Assembly (NCBI GenBank): GCA_034359265.1
Contig: CP136896.1
Span: forward strand, 6,107,501 to 6,171,500
DNA from: Canna indica
Lineage: Eukaryota; Streptophyta; Magnoliopsida; Zingiberales; Cannaceae
Reading direction: 5' to 3'
DNA: 64,000 nucleotides
The notes under the pieces are model-generated. The model did no database searches. It was not told the origin of the DNA and was given only the letters and a program-made list of their open reading frames with translations. Positions 31,201-43,795 of the stretch are shown here, one piece after another. The position numbers and the translations under genes were made by a program. Each line of letters begins with the position of its first letter. Position 1 is the first letter of the stretch.

Positions 31201-34200
31201 CAGAGCAATTATGTCACTTGGTCCATCAAGATCGGAGTAAGATTAATACTCCCTTCTGCTTTTTGGAGCTTTAAATACTGGCACTAACATGACAAACTCA
31301 AGGATTTGAGGCATATTTCTTGACCAGAAAGCATTGTCACATTTAGCAACCTTGTTAGGAATGTCCATGATACTATCATTTATCATAGAACATAAGTGGG
31401 AGATTCCTATCATGAAGTGCTTTCTAGAAGAATTGATTAGTCTTGTACTATTTGTGATATCTTCTCCTTGTGTTGAGTGGTTAGTATGAATTTTCTTGCA
31501 GGTGGGACTATTGTTTTGATCATGGAAGCGTTATAGAACACTTTGATGGTCACACAGATATTATTCACATGAAACTGCGTTGTGATTGGTTGCCATGGTC
31601 AGATTTCCTCAAATAAATTTTGAAGTGTTTACCTTCATCAGCTTTATTGGAACTTTGTTATTCATGTTTAATTCTTAGATGTTGGCAAAATAATTTTTGG
31701 CTTGTAGGAGTATGAAACCAAGGGATTTATTACTAAGGCGTTATTGGCGGAGGGAAGATGATGGAACATATGGTATATACTGGAGATTCATTCTTTATTA
31801 TGTTCTTATCACATATCTTTATAATAACCTAATTCTACATCACCCTTTTGTCCAGTAATTCTTTACCACTCTGTGCTCCATCCAAAATGTCTACCTCCGA
31901 GAGGATATACACGTGCCTGCCTTAAAAGTAATGTATGCTTAGAATTTGACATTGAAGTTTGGTTATCTTTCTACTCGTCAAGTGAGCTTAGAATTATTAA
32001 ATAATGAATTATATCTATTGTTTCAGGCGGAGGATATGTTATAAGCCCTACAAACCAAGGACAAAATTCAGTAGTTAAACACATGCTTGCTATTGATTGG
32101 AGATTCTGGATGCCTTATTTGTTCACCTCTTCTGCAATATCTATTACCATCAGGATGTTAGAGAGGGTTGCAGGTATAAATTGTGGATAGATTAGCTCTT
32201 TGGTATTTACATTTTAATTATCGCATAAAGCTGAAGGTACATCATAACAATTACTTTGCAGCATTAAGAGAAATGTTTAGAGCAAAACTGGGAAAGCAGA
32301 CAAGCTTGGATGTCCCACTGATTGAACAGAAGAGAAATATAAGGTTGTCACAGACAGGGGATGTAGAAGGAGATGTGGAATTGTCAGTTGAGAATAGAAG
32401 AATTGAAGAACACATTGACAGTTCCCAGAATTCTAAGACAAAACCTGCAAGCATGAGTGGACCATTCCTAGAACTGAATGATTCTACTGATGAATTTTTT
32501 GATTTTCCTGACGAATCAGAATCTGACCAACAAGAGAATATGTGGCCTTCAGATCCACATTTGCAGTCACAGGTATATTACTGCTGCCATCTTCATCTTT
32601 TGTTCAGTTTACTGGAGCCCTAAAACTTCCCTTTTTTCATCTTAGTCTTGACAAATAGTAAGGTTACTCACATTGAGATCCAGATGCCAAGTTCTAGTCA
32701 GATAGACAATCTCTTCCATGTGTGAGGGTAAGGCTAAGGCTGCAAATATTGGCAGTCTTATGCATCCAACCATTTGTTGGAATTACCTTGGTAGTGGGAA
32801 CTTAAGGATCTTCCAATACAGTTAACTGGAGCAAATGAAGCAAAAGGTGAGAGCAAGTTCTCTAGGAAGAATGACCAAATGATGTATAGTGTAATAAGTT
32901 CCAACATCTTACATGGGCATCAGAAATAGTGAGCTAGAAGTCAGAAATGTTGAATAATTTTGATCTTATTATGACAAAGAGAATAATACTGTTATTTTTT
33001 CATTAAGAAAAAAGAAACAATCTCATTTCTTTTGTTATTGTTAAGCACTTTAAGATGTTATTCATTTTATTACTCACACCTTCTTGAAAAGTTTCCTTGC
33101 TGATTAATATGATTGATACAGAACCTTCAGCAGCCTAGGCTGTCTACAACTGCAGTTCTGATGAAAAGGTTGCATGGGCTTGCTGGTAATTCTCACAAAC
33201 ATTCCTCTCGATTCAATATATCTAATATTCAACAAAATGGAGTGTCATTAAATTGCAACTCATTTGATTATGCCTCTAATCACCTTTTACTTGGTGTTTT
33301 GCTTTTTGCAGTTCAAAGGAGAGGTTACATAGACTTAGAGGCCTCACTAGAAGATACAACATCATGCAGTTATGGGTCAACACTACAAAAGGATGTGAGC
33401 TTTTCAGTTGCTTCTAGTTGGGCAACTGCAGATCCATCAACATTCTTGATACGGGGTAGAACCTACTTACAAGACCATAAAAAGGTATCAATTTATAATT
33501 GATGATATCTAACTGCCATAATATTATATCTATGTGAAACAAAGAAGGTTCTGTGTCAAACAAAGAAGGTTCTTTTTCTCTCTCTTTTTTGTGAAAAGAG
33601 ATCTGGATTATCTAACTGAAAATTCTATAACTGTGGCAAAGCAATAACAAGTGTCATAGAAGTTCATTAGTGTATTTACCTATAAACCTTGAGTCAATCA
33701 GTCAATACTTGAAATTTCATTTTCTTTGCTTCCTACCCAAGTCATGCTTGACATTACTTTTGCTCCTTGTCCTGTTGCTTTTTCCATATAAAGATAGCAA
33801 GACTAGGTTAACAAATATTACCCTGTTCCGATAAAATATTCTGACTCCACTGCTTTTGTTTAATACTGGTTTTGGTATGTCTATCAATTTATCTTCATAT
33901 AGATTGCTGCCAATGGCACATTGATGGAAATGGTAGCTGCTAATTGGCTAAAATCTGATAAGCGAGAGGATGATCTTGGTGGTCGCCCAGGGGGCATCGT
34001 ACAGGTGATTGAATATTGTATACGACTTATGAGAGATTAAATACTTGTGCATTTCTTTATAGTTACAACTTACAAGGGTTCCAAATTTTGCAGAAATATG
34101 CTGCACAAGGTGGCAATGAGTTTTTCTTTATAGTTAACTTACAGGTATACATCTGAAATTGAACCATTCATTTCCATAAGTACTCGGTGATGCCTGGTTT

Positions 34201-35655
34201 TTCTAGTAACACATTATTTCTATGCTAAAGATTCTTTTATTTATTCAAAATTTAGGTTCCAGGTTCAACTAAATACAGTCTTGCTTTGTACTATATGATG
34301 AATATGCCAGTGGAAAGTGTTCCACTTCTAGAAAACTTCGTCAGAGGAGATGATATTTATAGGAATTCAAGGTTTAAGGTCATTCCAAATATAACAAAGG
34401 TGTCTTTTGTGTTTAACATTCTTTTGCTCCTAAGATGATGCTTCATACATAGACTAATGTATTCCTTCATTTGGTATGCCTGCCTTCAGGGAGCTTGGAT
34501 AGTTAAGCAAAGTGTGGGTAGGAAAGCATGCTTGATGGGCCGTGCACTCGAAATAAATTATTTTCACGGAAGAAACTACTTGGAGGTAGAATTGAATTCT
34601 TAGATATTGTTAGTAACATATATTATTTTTGCAGCATTCAATCAATTACGATCAGTCCCACATCACTTATGATTAGTAGTTCAGTACCACCTCTAATTTG
34701 TGAGTAACCTTTTTTCTATTATAGTCTGCATTAGCAAGAGCCATGTGTACTTGGACTCCCAAGTGGAATCTTGAAATGAATTGGTGCTCTTTCTAAGGAA
34801 AGAAAGTCAAGTGTCCTTGAAAAGTTTAAAAAAAAAGTTTGAAATATGTGATACAACATCTAAAATATCAATTCTGTTCATTTAATCAAGTGCTAACAAG
34901 ATAATTGGAACATAACTGCATGGTTTATTCTTTTCACCTAGTGATATATCCTACATTAATAACTGAAGTCTTATTTCTTTGCATTTTTTCTATCTGATCT
35001 CCAGCTTGGCATTGATATCGGCTCCTCAACAGTTGCTAGGGGTGTTATGGGTCTTGTACTGGGCTACTTAAATAACCTGGTCATAGAGATGGCATTCCTA
35101 ATAGAGGTACTCATCTGCAACTTCATTTGATTATTTTTTTTTACATTAACGCAATCCTCCTATTAGGGATGTAAACAGGTCGGGTCGGGTAAGATTTTAG
35201 TAAAAAACTCAAGTCTACTGTCGACCTAAGTTTTTCACATATGAACCAGCTGACCTGAATTTGGAAAAACAACATGACTCAGCTCAAATGATAGAGTTTC
35301 AAGCTTTTCCAGGTCAAGTTCATTTTGGGTTTTAATATCAAAATCCCAGTTTTTAGGCTGCCTTGGATTGGGTTTCTAGGTTGGGAGGGGTCACTCAGGT
35401 TTTTGGATACCCAAGCTATTTTGTAAGCTTGAATAGATGAATCCTACATTTTATGAAACAAGCAATTGGATGAATGCCTTCACTATTTTATATATAATTG
35501 CATGGTATCCAAAATGAAGACCTTGAAATATTTTTTTTGCAATGCAGGGGAACACAGAAGAAGAGCTCCCAGAGTTCCTCCTTGGAACATGCCGTTTGAA
35601 TCATCTTGATGCCTCTAAAGCTGTCTCAATAAACTCAATAAACTCATGCCTTTAA
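28270..35655 (+). CDS. EDR2-like PH-START-DUF1336 lipid-binding protein, 22 exons, 749 aa
   Basis: Membrane-associated lipid-binding protein of the plant EDR2 family (related to negative regulators of defence-linked cell death), closest in recognisable N-terminus to the AT2G28320 type. PH domain: EGWLYLFRSNRFGLQYSRK through EEAAKWIRSL, residues about 18-120. START: about 190-370 (HLADHPAMMAIGVVDATPE; VILYHSVLHPKCLPPR). DUF1336: about 520-740 (FLIRGRTYLQDHKK; GWxRC replaced by GAWIVKQSVGRKACLMGRAL; IDIGSSTVARGVMGLVLGY). Exons: 28270-28449, 29421-29495, 29578-29631, 29721-29786, 29859-29917, 30221-30255, 30824-30925, 31013-31059, 31136-31236, 31502-31597, 31708-31772, 31856-31927, 32027-32173, 32262-32572, 33122-33185, 33312-33484, 33903-34004, 34094-34144, 34256-34399, 34490-34585, 35005-35106, 35548-35655. 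All junctions are GT/AG and in phase. Exon 1 is GC-rich. No lesions seen; probably active. Confidence 0.93.
30345..30755. mobile_element. hAT-like MITE in intron 6 of the EDR2-like gene
   Basis: Shares GCGGATATG, GTGGATACGG and ATCCGC words with the element at 13222-13679. The right end, inverted, reads TAGGATGACAATTATACAAGC, close to that element's TAGGGGTGGCAATTATATCC. The left end is degraded and no target duplication was found. Confidence 0.55.
35165..35430. mobile_element. short hAT-like element in intron 21 of the EDR2-like gene
   Basis: Begins TAGGGATGTAAACAGGTCGGGTCGGGT, a common non-autonomous hAT-like terminus, followed by GGGTTT/AGGTCAAG repeats. The right end is not resolved. Confidence 0.5.
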
Positions 35656-35970
35656 GTTATAGATTTTAATTTGAGAGAGACTTCTTTGTTTCAATTAAAT
35701 CACCAACTGACTATGTCTTTTTGATGCAGATTATACACCCATTCTTTTCATGGTCTCCAATTGAGATGCAAAGGACTAAAATAATTTTTTTCGGATATTC
35801 CTTTCATTTTTACTCTCTTTTTTTACCTATCATATTGGAAAGAATTGTATTAGTTTAATATTATTACTTGTCAATGATCAAATCCATTTTTGATAATATT
35901 TATGTAGCTTTGATGGTAAATAAGCAAAGCTAAATATACATGTCCAATCAATAAAAATAGTACTCAAAAG
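35656..35970. other. 3' flank of the EDR2-like gene
   Basis: Probable 3' untranslated region and downstream DNA. The left copy of the hAT target duplication, CTCAAAAG, is at 35963-35970. Confidence 0.5.
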
Positions 35971-37119
35971 TATGGTTTAAAATACCGGCACCGGTACCGA
36001 TACCGTACCGTACCGACATACGGTACAGGTCGGTACAAAAAATGCATACCGGACAGAAGAAAAAAAATTATTTTTTTTTATTTTGATGTTAAAAATAACT
36101 CCAATAACACATAATTGATCAAGAAATACTTAAATTTAAGATTCAAATGTCAAATACATGAATACAATGTTTAAAATGCGGACGAATGACGTCTGTCGTA
36201 CTCGTACATATCTTGGGGACATACACGACTAAGGTCGATACCGTAAGTCTCCAATGCTCATATTTGGAAATGATTTCATGCCATCATGTCTTGGTATCCA
36301 TTATACCACATACCCATCAGTGTTTTTTTGTTGGCAGTCCAAGAACTAGTCCCTGTATCATCAGTTGAGTAGGTACTTGATACAGAGTAGGTTGATTCAG
36401 AAACTTCTTGCAAGCTACTCATCATATTCTGGTGGTAATCTTGCAAAGCTATCGGTCCACCTCCTCGACGTCGGCCTCTCTTCTCGTACACCCGAGTTGT
36501 TCCTGCAGTTCTAGCACCGTGATCCTGATCTTGGGTGCAGTGGTCGAAGTATTGCTCATTCGTCCACAGATCGGTAAGTGTCGGTGTTGATGGCACGACG
36601 GTGTCTTCTCCCCCAGCTCCATCATCATCATCATCTCCTCCGTCTTCTATGCTGCTACGGCTATGAACCGTGGGCTCGTCTTCTTCGTCCTCTTCCGCTT
36701 CTGCAATCGCGTCCAAAGGATCAAATTGTCGTTTGCCTTTGCCTTTGCCTTTGTCTTTGTCTTTGCCTTTGTCTTTTGCCTTTGAAGGTGAAGGTGTTGC
36801 CTTCTTCTTTCCCTTTGATTGTGAAGATGGAGAGTCGGACGTGGATCGTCGTCTTGCTTGTCGAACTCGTTGAGAGTCCAAGGGAGCAAGGGTCATGTCC
36901 CTCTCAAGAGCTTGATTGTCCGTGTCTTCTAGTTGGTTGTCAGACTCAACAGCATCAGATATAATTGGTGAAAGCTGAGGTGGTTCGCCTGATTCATCAA
37001 GAAGAGGCAGGTCAGTCTCCATTGCACTCCACCAATCAATTATTGGGTCTGTATCGCCTTAGACGAACTCGACATCGAACGGATCTACATGTGGAATATC
37101 TCTATCTTCGATTTGTAAT

Positions 37120-39171
37120 TGTTATGACCTGAAAAATTGGAAACCTTGTTGTAAATATCTTTTTTGGAGGAATCTTTTTGCAAAAGTGCATAATCTTATT
37201 TAATTAGCCCTAATTTTTCCTAATACTCATTTTTATTGGCGGCGGTTGAGTTGGAGTCGAAGGATCAGAGGGTCGATGAAGGGAGTTTGGTGAACCGTTG
37301 TGGTGGGAGCTCTCTTCTTCTTCGTTGTTTCCATCTCCGTTGTTTCTCTTCGTTTTCATTCTTTCGTTCATCGGCGGCAGCGGAGGGGTTGGAGGAGGTA
37401 GAATCGGCAAGTTTTCGGATGAGGGAAGGAGTGAGGAGTCGGAGGTGGGCCGGTGGTCGCGGCAGCCGTGTTGCTGTCCGCGACGTTGGACCCAGCCAGG
37501 GCAGCGGCCGCTGCTGCCCGCATCATGGCAGCAGCCGCTACTGCTGCAGGGGAGGCCGTCGTGGCCTCCCAGCCATGACTCGGTGGTTCGTCGGCGCCGG
37601 AGGCTGCATGGAAGGCCGGAGGGGAGGCGGCGAGTGGTCGCCGGTGGCCGGGAGGGCTGCCCGGAGTGGACCAGAGAGGAGGGGTGGCGGCGTCGAGGGA
37701 AGGAGGTCGGGAGGTCGGGCAGGAGATGAGTGAGGGAGACGAGTGGGAGAGTTTTATTTTATTAATAATAAATAGGTTAATTAAGAAGAGAGTTGTATGG
37801 TATGAAATGAGGTTAATTTATGAAATATTAGGGTATTTTTAGATTTGATCGTATGATCATCGGATCGAGTCGAGGTGAATACCAAAATTGTAGGTTTTTG
37901 CATTCTGAACGCAATGGTGATGTCAGATTTCTGATCAGAGGTCGTCTGATAGGCCTTTTCTATTTTTCAGTATTAGTTGGTAATTTAATGGGATTAATTC
38001 AGTTTGATAGTAGTTAATTAACATAGAATAGTTGTATTCTTTATCAGTTGGTGATTTAGAGTATAGATAGTGGTGTTGGGGTGAGTTGACTCCTGTTGTA
38101 ACCAATGAATGTTGAATTGGTAAATTGACGATTTTACCCCTTGCTTCTATTTGCTTGATTTGCTTCTGAAATTCGTTGATCTCATGTTGCATTATGTTGT
38201 TGAACATGCCATGTTGATAATTGCATGAGTCTAATTTGCTATTATTCATTGATGATTATTGAGCATGATATTATGTTAGGCATTATGCACAATGTTAGCG
38301 TTGTCATAAGTTGTATTTACTAACATGAATTATTTTGGTTGCATCTTCAGTTGAGAGTTGTAGCATTTATTGTTGTGAGCATTATAGATCAGTTGTGATG
38401 TGTCATGTGGTGAGACCTAGTTATCATGCTGCTTATTATTGTATCAGTTATTGTTGCATTGTTAATCTTTTATTGGGCGGATGCCCTGGATATTGTTGAT
38501 TGTTTGTCCGAGTTGTATGGGCAGTGGCACCGGTGATCACGAAACTTTCACTCGAGTTGCACGTACGGCGTCGTGCTGTTAGACGTCGATGGGCTCGTGT
38601 GCGGCGTCGCGGTGTTAGACGTCGGCGGACTATCTTTTAGATAGTCGCATCTCCAGTTGGAGTGGGCTTGAGGTGCCACTCTCGAGGTGCAAGAGTGCGG
38701 GGGAAACTCACTTGTCCACTACGCTCTTGATTGGTATGAGTTGCAATAGTTGATAGGTGAACATGTGTCTTATTATTGTTGACATGTTGCATTTTATCAC
38801 AGAGTCGTATATTGTTGCATTTGCAATATCATCGCATCATGATTGTTGTCCTTATTGTTGGCATATTGATTCTCCTACTCAGCTTTCCGCTGATGTTTGT
38901 TGTTTTGCCTCAGATTTGCAGGTTCGAGTGGTAGCTGAGAAGGTCTAGTTAGATAGAGTAGATGAGGTAGACCTTGACATTGATTTTCGTAGAGATGTAT
39001 AAAGTTTCTTAAATAACATTTTATTATTGTAATAGATATTATTCTAATGCAAGTGGTTGAGGTTCATGTTGCAAGCTGTTCATGAAGGTTATGGTGTGTT
39101 AGTTGATAGTTGGTTGCGCTTCTCCTAGGCGGTGTTCCTTATTTAGGGATGAACCTAGGCGAGGCGTAACA
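37120..39171. mobile_element. solo LTR, 2052 bp, inside the hAT transposase gene
   Basis: Begins TGTTATGACC and ends GGCGTAACA (terminal TGTTA/TAACA). The perfect 5-bp duplication GTAAT lies at 37115-37119 and 39172-39176. It contains an approximately 33-bp duplicated GTTAGACGTCG block (38566-38632). No internal genes, so the element's body was lost by recombination. Length and the terminal TCAGCTTTCCGCTGATGTTT-type segment suggest Ty3/Gypsy, but this is not proven. Confidence 0.88.
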
Positions 39172-39603
39172 GTAATGCCCACATTCGAAGTCGCATGTTG
39201 TAATGAACATATACGAGCTTCTCTAATCGGGCGTACGAAAGGCGGTTGCGCGGCTTCGTATGAATCAAGACGAAGGTCGACCGACCAATTCCTCTCGCAT
39301 CCACTTGATGATGTGGTTTGCGAGAGGATGCGTGTTGCAATCTTTCGAAGAGTTGGAGTTTCGGTTCCAAATTGCAACCACCATTTGACTGCAATAAATT
39401 TAAAATTAATATTAGTAACGAGATTTTATCTTTGATAAATAAATTGGCAAAAAAATTCTATCTACCTGGATCCATAGTATCTCGGATGAAGATTGCAAAT
39501 GAATCTCCGAAATTGCCAATTGCATCTCGGAACCATTTTGATTCATTGAGAGCTTGTGCCGCTTCTCAGTTGGATTCCGACATTCGTTGTATGACCTTGC
39601 GGA

Positions 39604-40238
39604 TAGGAGTGAGCATGGACAGATTAACCAGTCCATTAGCACAAAAAAAAATCGGTCCATTAATTTCAGTTTTTCAAAACCATTAACCGTAAGCCGGTCC
39701 ATTAACTTTGGTTAACCATTTTTCGGTTTCGGTTCGGTTAACCGATAATTTCTGATTAATCAATAAAAAAATTTAACCTACAAACATAATAATATTATGC
39801 AAATCATGGAGAAAAATCCAAACAAATAATGAATTCTCATTGAGAAAAAAAAATGAAACGACTTGAACCAAGATAATGTTCTACAAAAACTAATATTTTT
39901 ATTTTTATTTTTTTAATATTTTATATTATTTTTTTCTAATTTTATAATTTTTTTATAATTTTTTATAATTTTTTGTAATTTCTTATATTTTTTATAATTT
40001 TCTGTAATTTTTTATAATTTTTTATAATTTATAAATTATTATTTAATATATATATTATTAAAAATTAATAAATTATATTGAACCAATCGGTTAACCGAAA
40101 CCGGTGGACTTTTTACCCCTCGGACCGAAATCAAAAACCGATTTTTCCAAAAATAAAAACCGAAACCGAAAAAACCGGTTCGGTTTTGGATCGGTTTTCC
40201 GGTTAACCGAAAAACTAGTTTTTTTTTTCTCACCCCTA
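39604..40238. mobile_element. hAT-like MITE, 635 bp, inside the hAT transposase gene
   Basis: Ends are TAGGAGTGAG and, inverted, TAGGGGTGAG. The perfect 8-bp duplication CTTGCGGA lies at 39596-39603 and 40239-40246. Both arms carry many CGGTTAACCG/AACCGAAACCG words as long subterminal inverted repeats around an AT-rich centre (39890-40080). Confidence 0.92.
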
Positions 40239-42646
40239 CTTGCGGAGGGGATATAATAAACTATCGACTGTTCCAAGATCATATTTGTATTGGTACGCGG
40301 GATTTAAATAATACCCTATAAAAAATTAAGCATAATGAATTAAATTTAAATAATTTCCGAATATTAAATAAAAAATACATGTGATGTGTAAGTCACGACC
40401 CATTTGATTATCCCATCTCCGGGAGATAATTTCGATGAAGTGCTCATACTTGGCAGGAGAAATCATAACTCTCTTGATTTTTTCTTGTGCTTGGTGGATG
40501 TAGTGGTAGAGATGACTCATTTGATGCGTCTTTTCCATATCCACCTGTCGTAGAACCTTGTATAAAGATTCTACGGCGACGTTTATTTCTGCAATGCAAT
40601 CCCAGAAGTGCGTGTTGAGGATGTACTTCTCTATTTGTTTTCCATCGGTTTTTCCAGCATATCTTGATGAAGTCAATTCCTCACTTGCAAACACGGTTCT
40701 AAGGGCTATCTTTTTTTGTTGGAGCGACCTTAATGCGATGAAGTTAGCTGCAAAATGAATCGCTCCTAGTCGAAGAATTTCACCTAAAATATGAAATTAT
40801 CGTTAGTAATTATTTATGATAAATTAATAAATAAATAAATATTGTAAATTATATAAAAATTAATAAATTATCTTCTGTAATTTTTTTCATTAGGGCATAT
40901 ACCCATGTGTGGTTATAAATGAAGCAAGTAATTTGTTGCGCCTTCTTTACCGTCGACTTCACCATCAGTATATCATCGATATTTTTCATCATTAGGTTTA
41001 CACAATGAGCTGCACATGGAGTCCAACATATGTGAGGATAATCCTGTTCAATTATCTCACTTGCGCTTTTGAAATTGGCTCTGTTGTCGGTTATAACTTG
41101 AACAACGTTCTGGGGTCCAATCTCCTCGATCACCTCCGTCATCAGCTTCGAGATGTAGTAAGCGTCATGGATTTCATCGGACGAGTTCACCGACTTGTGA
41201 TAAACAACCCTCCTATTGCAATAGATGAGGAAGTTAATGATGCTCATTCGGGTTGGCCCGGTCCAGCTATCGCACATCAAACTGCATCCATACTCCCCCA
41301 TTGTCGCTTGATTCCGTCGATCCATTGATTTATTTCATCGACCTTCGCTTCAAGGTAAGGACCTAAAATTTCATAGGGAGTTGGAGGAGCAATACCTGTG
41401 CCTACCTTTTGGATGATAGACATCATGGTTCGATAGTATGGATTGTTGGCTGCATTTGCAGGAATCCAACTGAAGTAGAACCATTTGGAGATGGCTCTCC
41501 CCAACTCCCACTTCTTCGTCTTGCCCCAAGCATCGTCTATGCGCAGTTGCTTTGCTGATGGAGGAGGAAATGCCCTGGAATCAAAATCAGAAACATCAAC
41601 ATTAGTTTTCCTACCACTTGCTCCGAGGTTTGTGAAGAATCCACGAATGCCTCCTCTGCTTTGAGGTACCCTCATACTAGAACTCCGACCAATTTGAGGA
41701 CCAGAGGGAATTGAACCACTTCAGTCCATTGATTCGGCAGCCGAAGTCGAGCCGGCGCTGCTTGTGCCACTACTGCCACTGTTGCCGCCAAACTCAAAAT
41801 GAGATCCGGGATAGTACATTCGATCTCGTTCGAATGCAGCGTGCTCCAATGAAGCTCGGATGCCGACTTCAAGTTCCGGATCCTCGTCGTCACCGCCACC
41901 CCGAGCCCCACCACCGACTTCTTGGGTAGCTCGTCGGTCGAACTCGGCTTGTTGAGCTGCATTCTTAAGACGCTGCTCCTTCTTGTTGGTGAGCATATCT
42001 TTGAAAATCTGTCGGACTTCCGGCGGTGCTTTGATGCATTTGACGTCGTCGTCGGATGTTTCGGCCAAGTGTGTATTCAATCGAGTGACACATTCACCAC
42101 GACAAATCATATTACAGTGGATGCATTATCAGTGGTTAGCCTTCTCCAACCGAACACCGTGCTGCCATGCGGGGTCGGCTTGAGATTTCGACGTCATTTC
42201 AGTATAGTTTCAGCGTGGAAATTAAGAAAAAATATATTAGAGAGAGAGAGAGAGTTTGAGAAAGATTAAGAGAGATTGAGAATTTAGAGAGTTTAGATGA
42301 GTGTGGGTGAAATATATATTTTGGGGGTTTATATAGACCCCAAAACAAGTCAAATAGGGTCCTAAAGGACGATCGTTCTACTACAGTACCCAATTGCTCT
42401 TTTTAAGAGCCGTTGGATCATACCGGCCAGTATCGCCCGATATGACATCAAATACCGCCCGTACCGGGCGGTATTTGATCAATACTGCCGATACCATACG
42501 GTATTTGATAAATATACGATATTTACCGAGATACTCGGTATCGTCCAATACCGGATATCTCGTATATTGGTTTTTTCAAAAATTAGTAAATACTGTCCGT
42601 ACCAAGTGATACGGTATGATACGGTATTTGAAATCATGCTCAAAAG

Positions 42647-43369
42647 TATTATTGAACTTTATAATACATTAATCAAAAAATGCAGATGAGAAGAGGACTA
42701 GTTGGAATATTACAAACCCCATGCTCCTGTCCATTAACTTTATTGTATTTTTATGAATCCAAAGGAAAAGCACAGGACCAAATCTGATATCCACGTTTAT
42801 GCGATTATTATTCAAAGCTAGTGTCCATGTTCCAAATAGGACTAATTAAACTACATGTTAGCCAACAAAAGCATCCACACATGTTGCACTATTAATCCCC
42901 ACTTATTCAAATTTTTGGAGGATATTTAATTATTTTTGGAGGCAGTGGTTGAATCCAACCAATAGTGGGTGGGCAGTTCTCATCTCACTGTATGATAGAG
43001 ATGGAGGATTTGGAAGAATCCCAATTAAACTTACAATTGAGGAGAAAGGTCAAACCTTTTGATTTCAACCTGCCAACAAATGCCCACTTCATTGTAGAAT
43101 TTTCATTCTTGTTTTCTGTGAATTGTGTTGTAGGAAGGTGTGATAGATGTTGACAAAGTCCTCCTTGGAGTGGCATTGCCTAATTTGTGGGAACATGAGT
43201 CCTTCACCAATCACATGGTTTTCACATTGACTTTCACAAATTTGGAGTATTTCAGCATGTCTAAGTAAGTAAATAAATAAATAAATAAAATGTCAAAAAA
43301 ACATTTTATTTCTATTTAGAATATAAAATAATAATATATACTTAATTTCTCTTGGTAAGATAATAAAAA
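42647..43369. other. intergenic, no gene seen
   Basis: AT-rich with a short AAAT repeat near 43272-43290. A 62-codon open stretch at 42965-43153 resembles no family I know. Confidence 0.5.
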
Positions 43370-43787
43370 TAGAAATGAGCGGGTCCGAATACCTTATATT
43401 TTTATGATACCTAAACTCTATCATGTATAGGACCGATTCTTGGATTTCGAAACCCCTACAGTACTGTTGGGACATGAAATTGGACCCTATCCAAAACTTA
43501 TGGTGTAGTACCAGTTTCGAGTACTCTGTTCAGGGTACAGGTTCTGGGTATCCTATTAAAATCTATTCATTTTCAGGTTCTAGATTATAGGTTCCAACAT
43601 GGTACAGATTCCAGAGTACATGTTTCGAATATTAGTTCTGATTCTAATTTCAGGTACTCGATGTGATGGACTCGAAATCGGAACCGATTTTAATCGGTTC
43701 CTTAATTTTTGTCTCAGATCCTACTAGTTCCCAATTGAATAGATTCCAACTGATTCCGGGTCTATCCGGTACCCATGCACACCCCTA
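43370..43787. mobile_element. hAT-like MITE
   Basis: Ends are TAGAAATGAGCGGGTCCGAA and, inverted, TAGGGGTGTGCATGGGTACC. Flanking 8-mers AATAAAAA (43362-43369) and TATAAAAA (43788-43795) match at 7 of 8. The interior has GGTTCCAA/GGAACCGA words shared with 4490-4789 and 46496-46966. Confidence 0.75.
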
Positions 43788-43795
43788 TATAAAAA

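Larger units (their letters stand above)
36276..42197 (-). pseudogene. hAT transposase (BED finger, DUF659, hAT dimerisation), broken
   Basis: Reading down the minus strand from ATG 42197: BED-type zinc finger (DPAWQHGVR...CNMICRGECVTRLNTHLAE) with two stops near 42124-42129; low-complexity linker (41721-41960); CSLMCDSWTGPTRMSIINFL and IGPQNVVQVITDNRANF, the DUF659/RNase H-like catalytic region, at 40849-41325; EILRLGAIHFAANFIALRSL at about 40700-40785; FLNPAYQY-type LNPAYQYKYD at about 40260-40310; then a MITE; ESKWFRDAIGNFGDSFAIF (39470-39550); and the dimerisation motif TSSSGCERNWS with YARLEKLVYVHYN (39177-39390). A solo LTR separates that from the tail at 36276-37114 (Asp/Glu-rich, with a KDKGKDKDKGKGKGK run). 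Stops, a frameshift at about 39285 and two insertions make it inactive. Confidence 0.9.
35971..42638 (-). mobile_element. hAT-superfamily DNA transposon, 6668 bp, with nested insertions
   Basis: Ends are TATGGTTTAAAATACCG and, inverted, CATGATTTCAAATACCG. The perfect 8-bp duplication CTCAAAAG lies at 35963-35970 and 42639-42646, the length expected for hAT. GGTACCG/CGGTATTTGAT repeats fill the subterminal DNA at both sides. The transposase gene is on the minus strand. Without the nested solo LTR (2057 bp with duplication) and MITE (643 bp) the element would be about 3.97 kb, a normal autonomous hAT size. Confidence 0.92.

Noticed and set aside
36408..36964. Plus-strand open frames over 36276-37022
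   Set aside because: Shadows of the Ser/Asp/Lys-rich minus-strand tail of the hAT transposase.
36276..37022. Independent host gene encoding a 248-aa acidic/basic protein
   Set aside because: Removing the solo LTR places it in frame behind the hAT dimerisation exon, and it lies inside the hAT ends, so it is the transposase C-terminus.
37210..37733. Long GC-rich open frames on both strands (up to 165 codons)
   Set aside because: They lie wholly inside the solo LTR at 37120-39171, are low complexity (Arg/Gly/Ser), and match no known family; compositional artefact.
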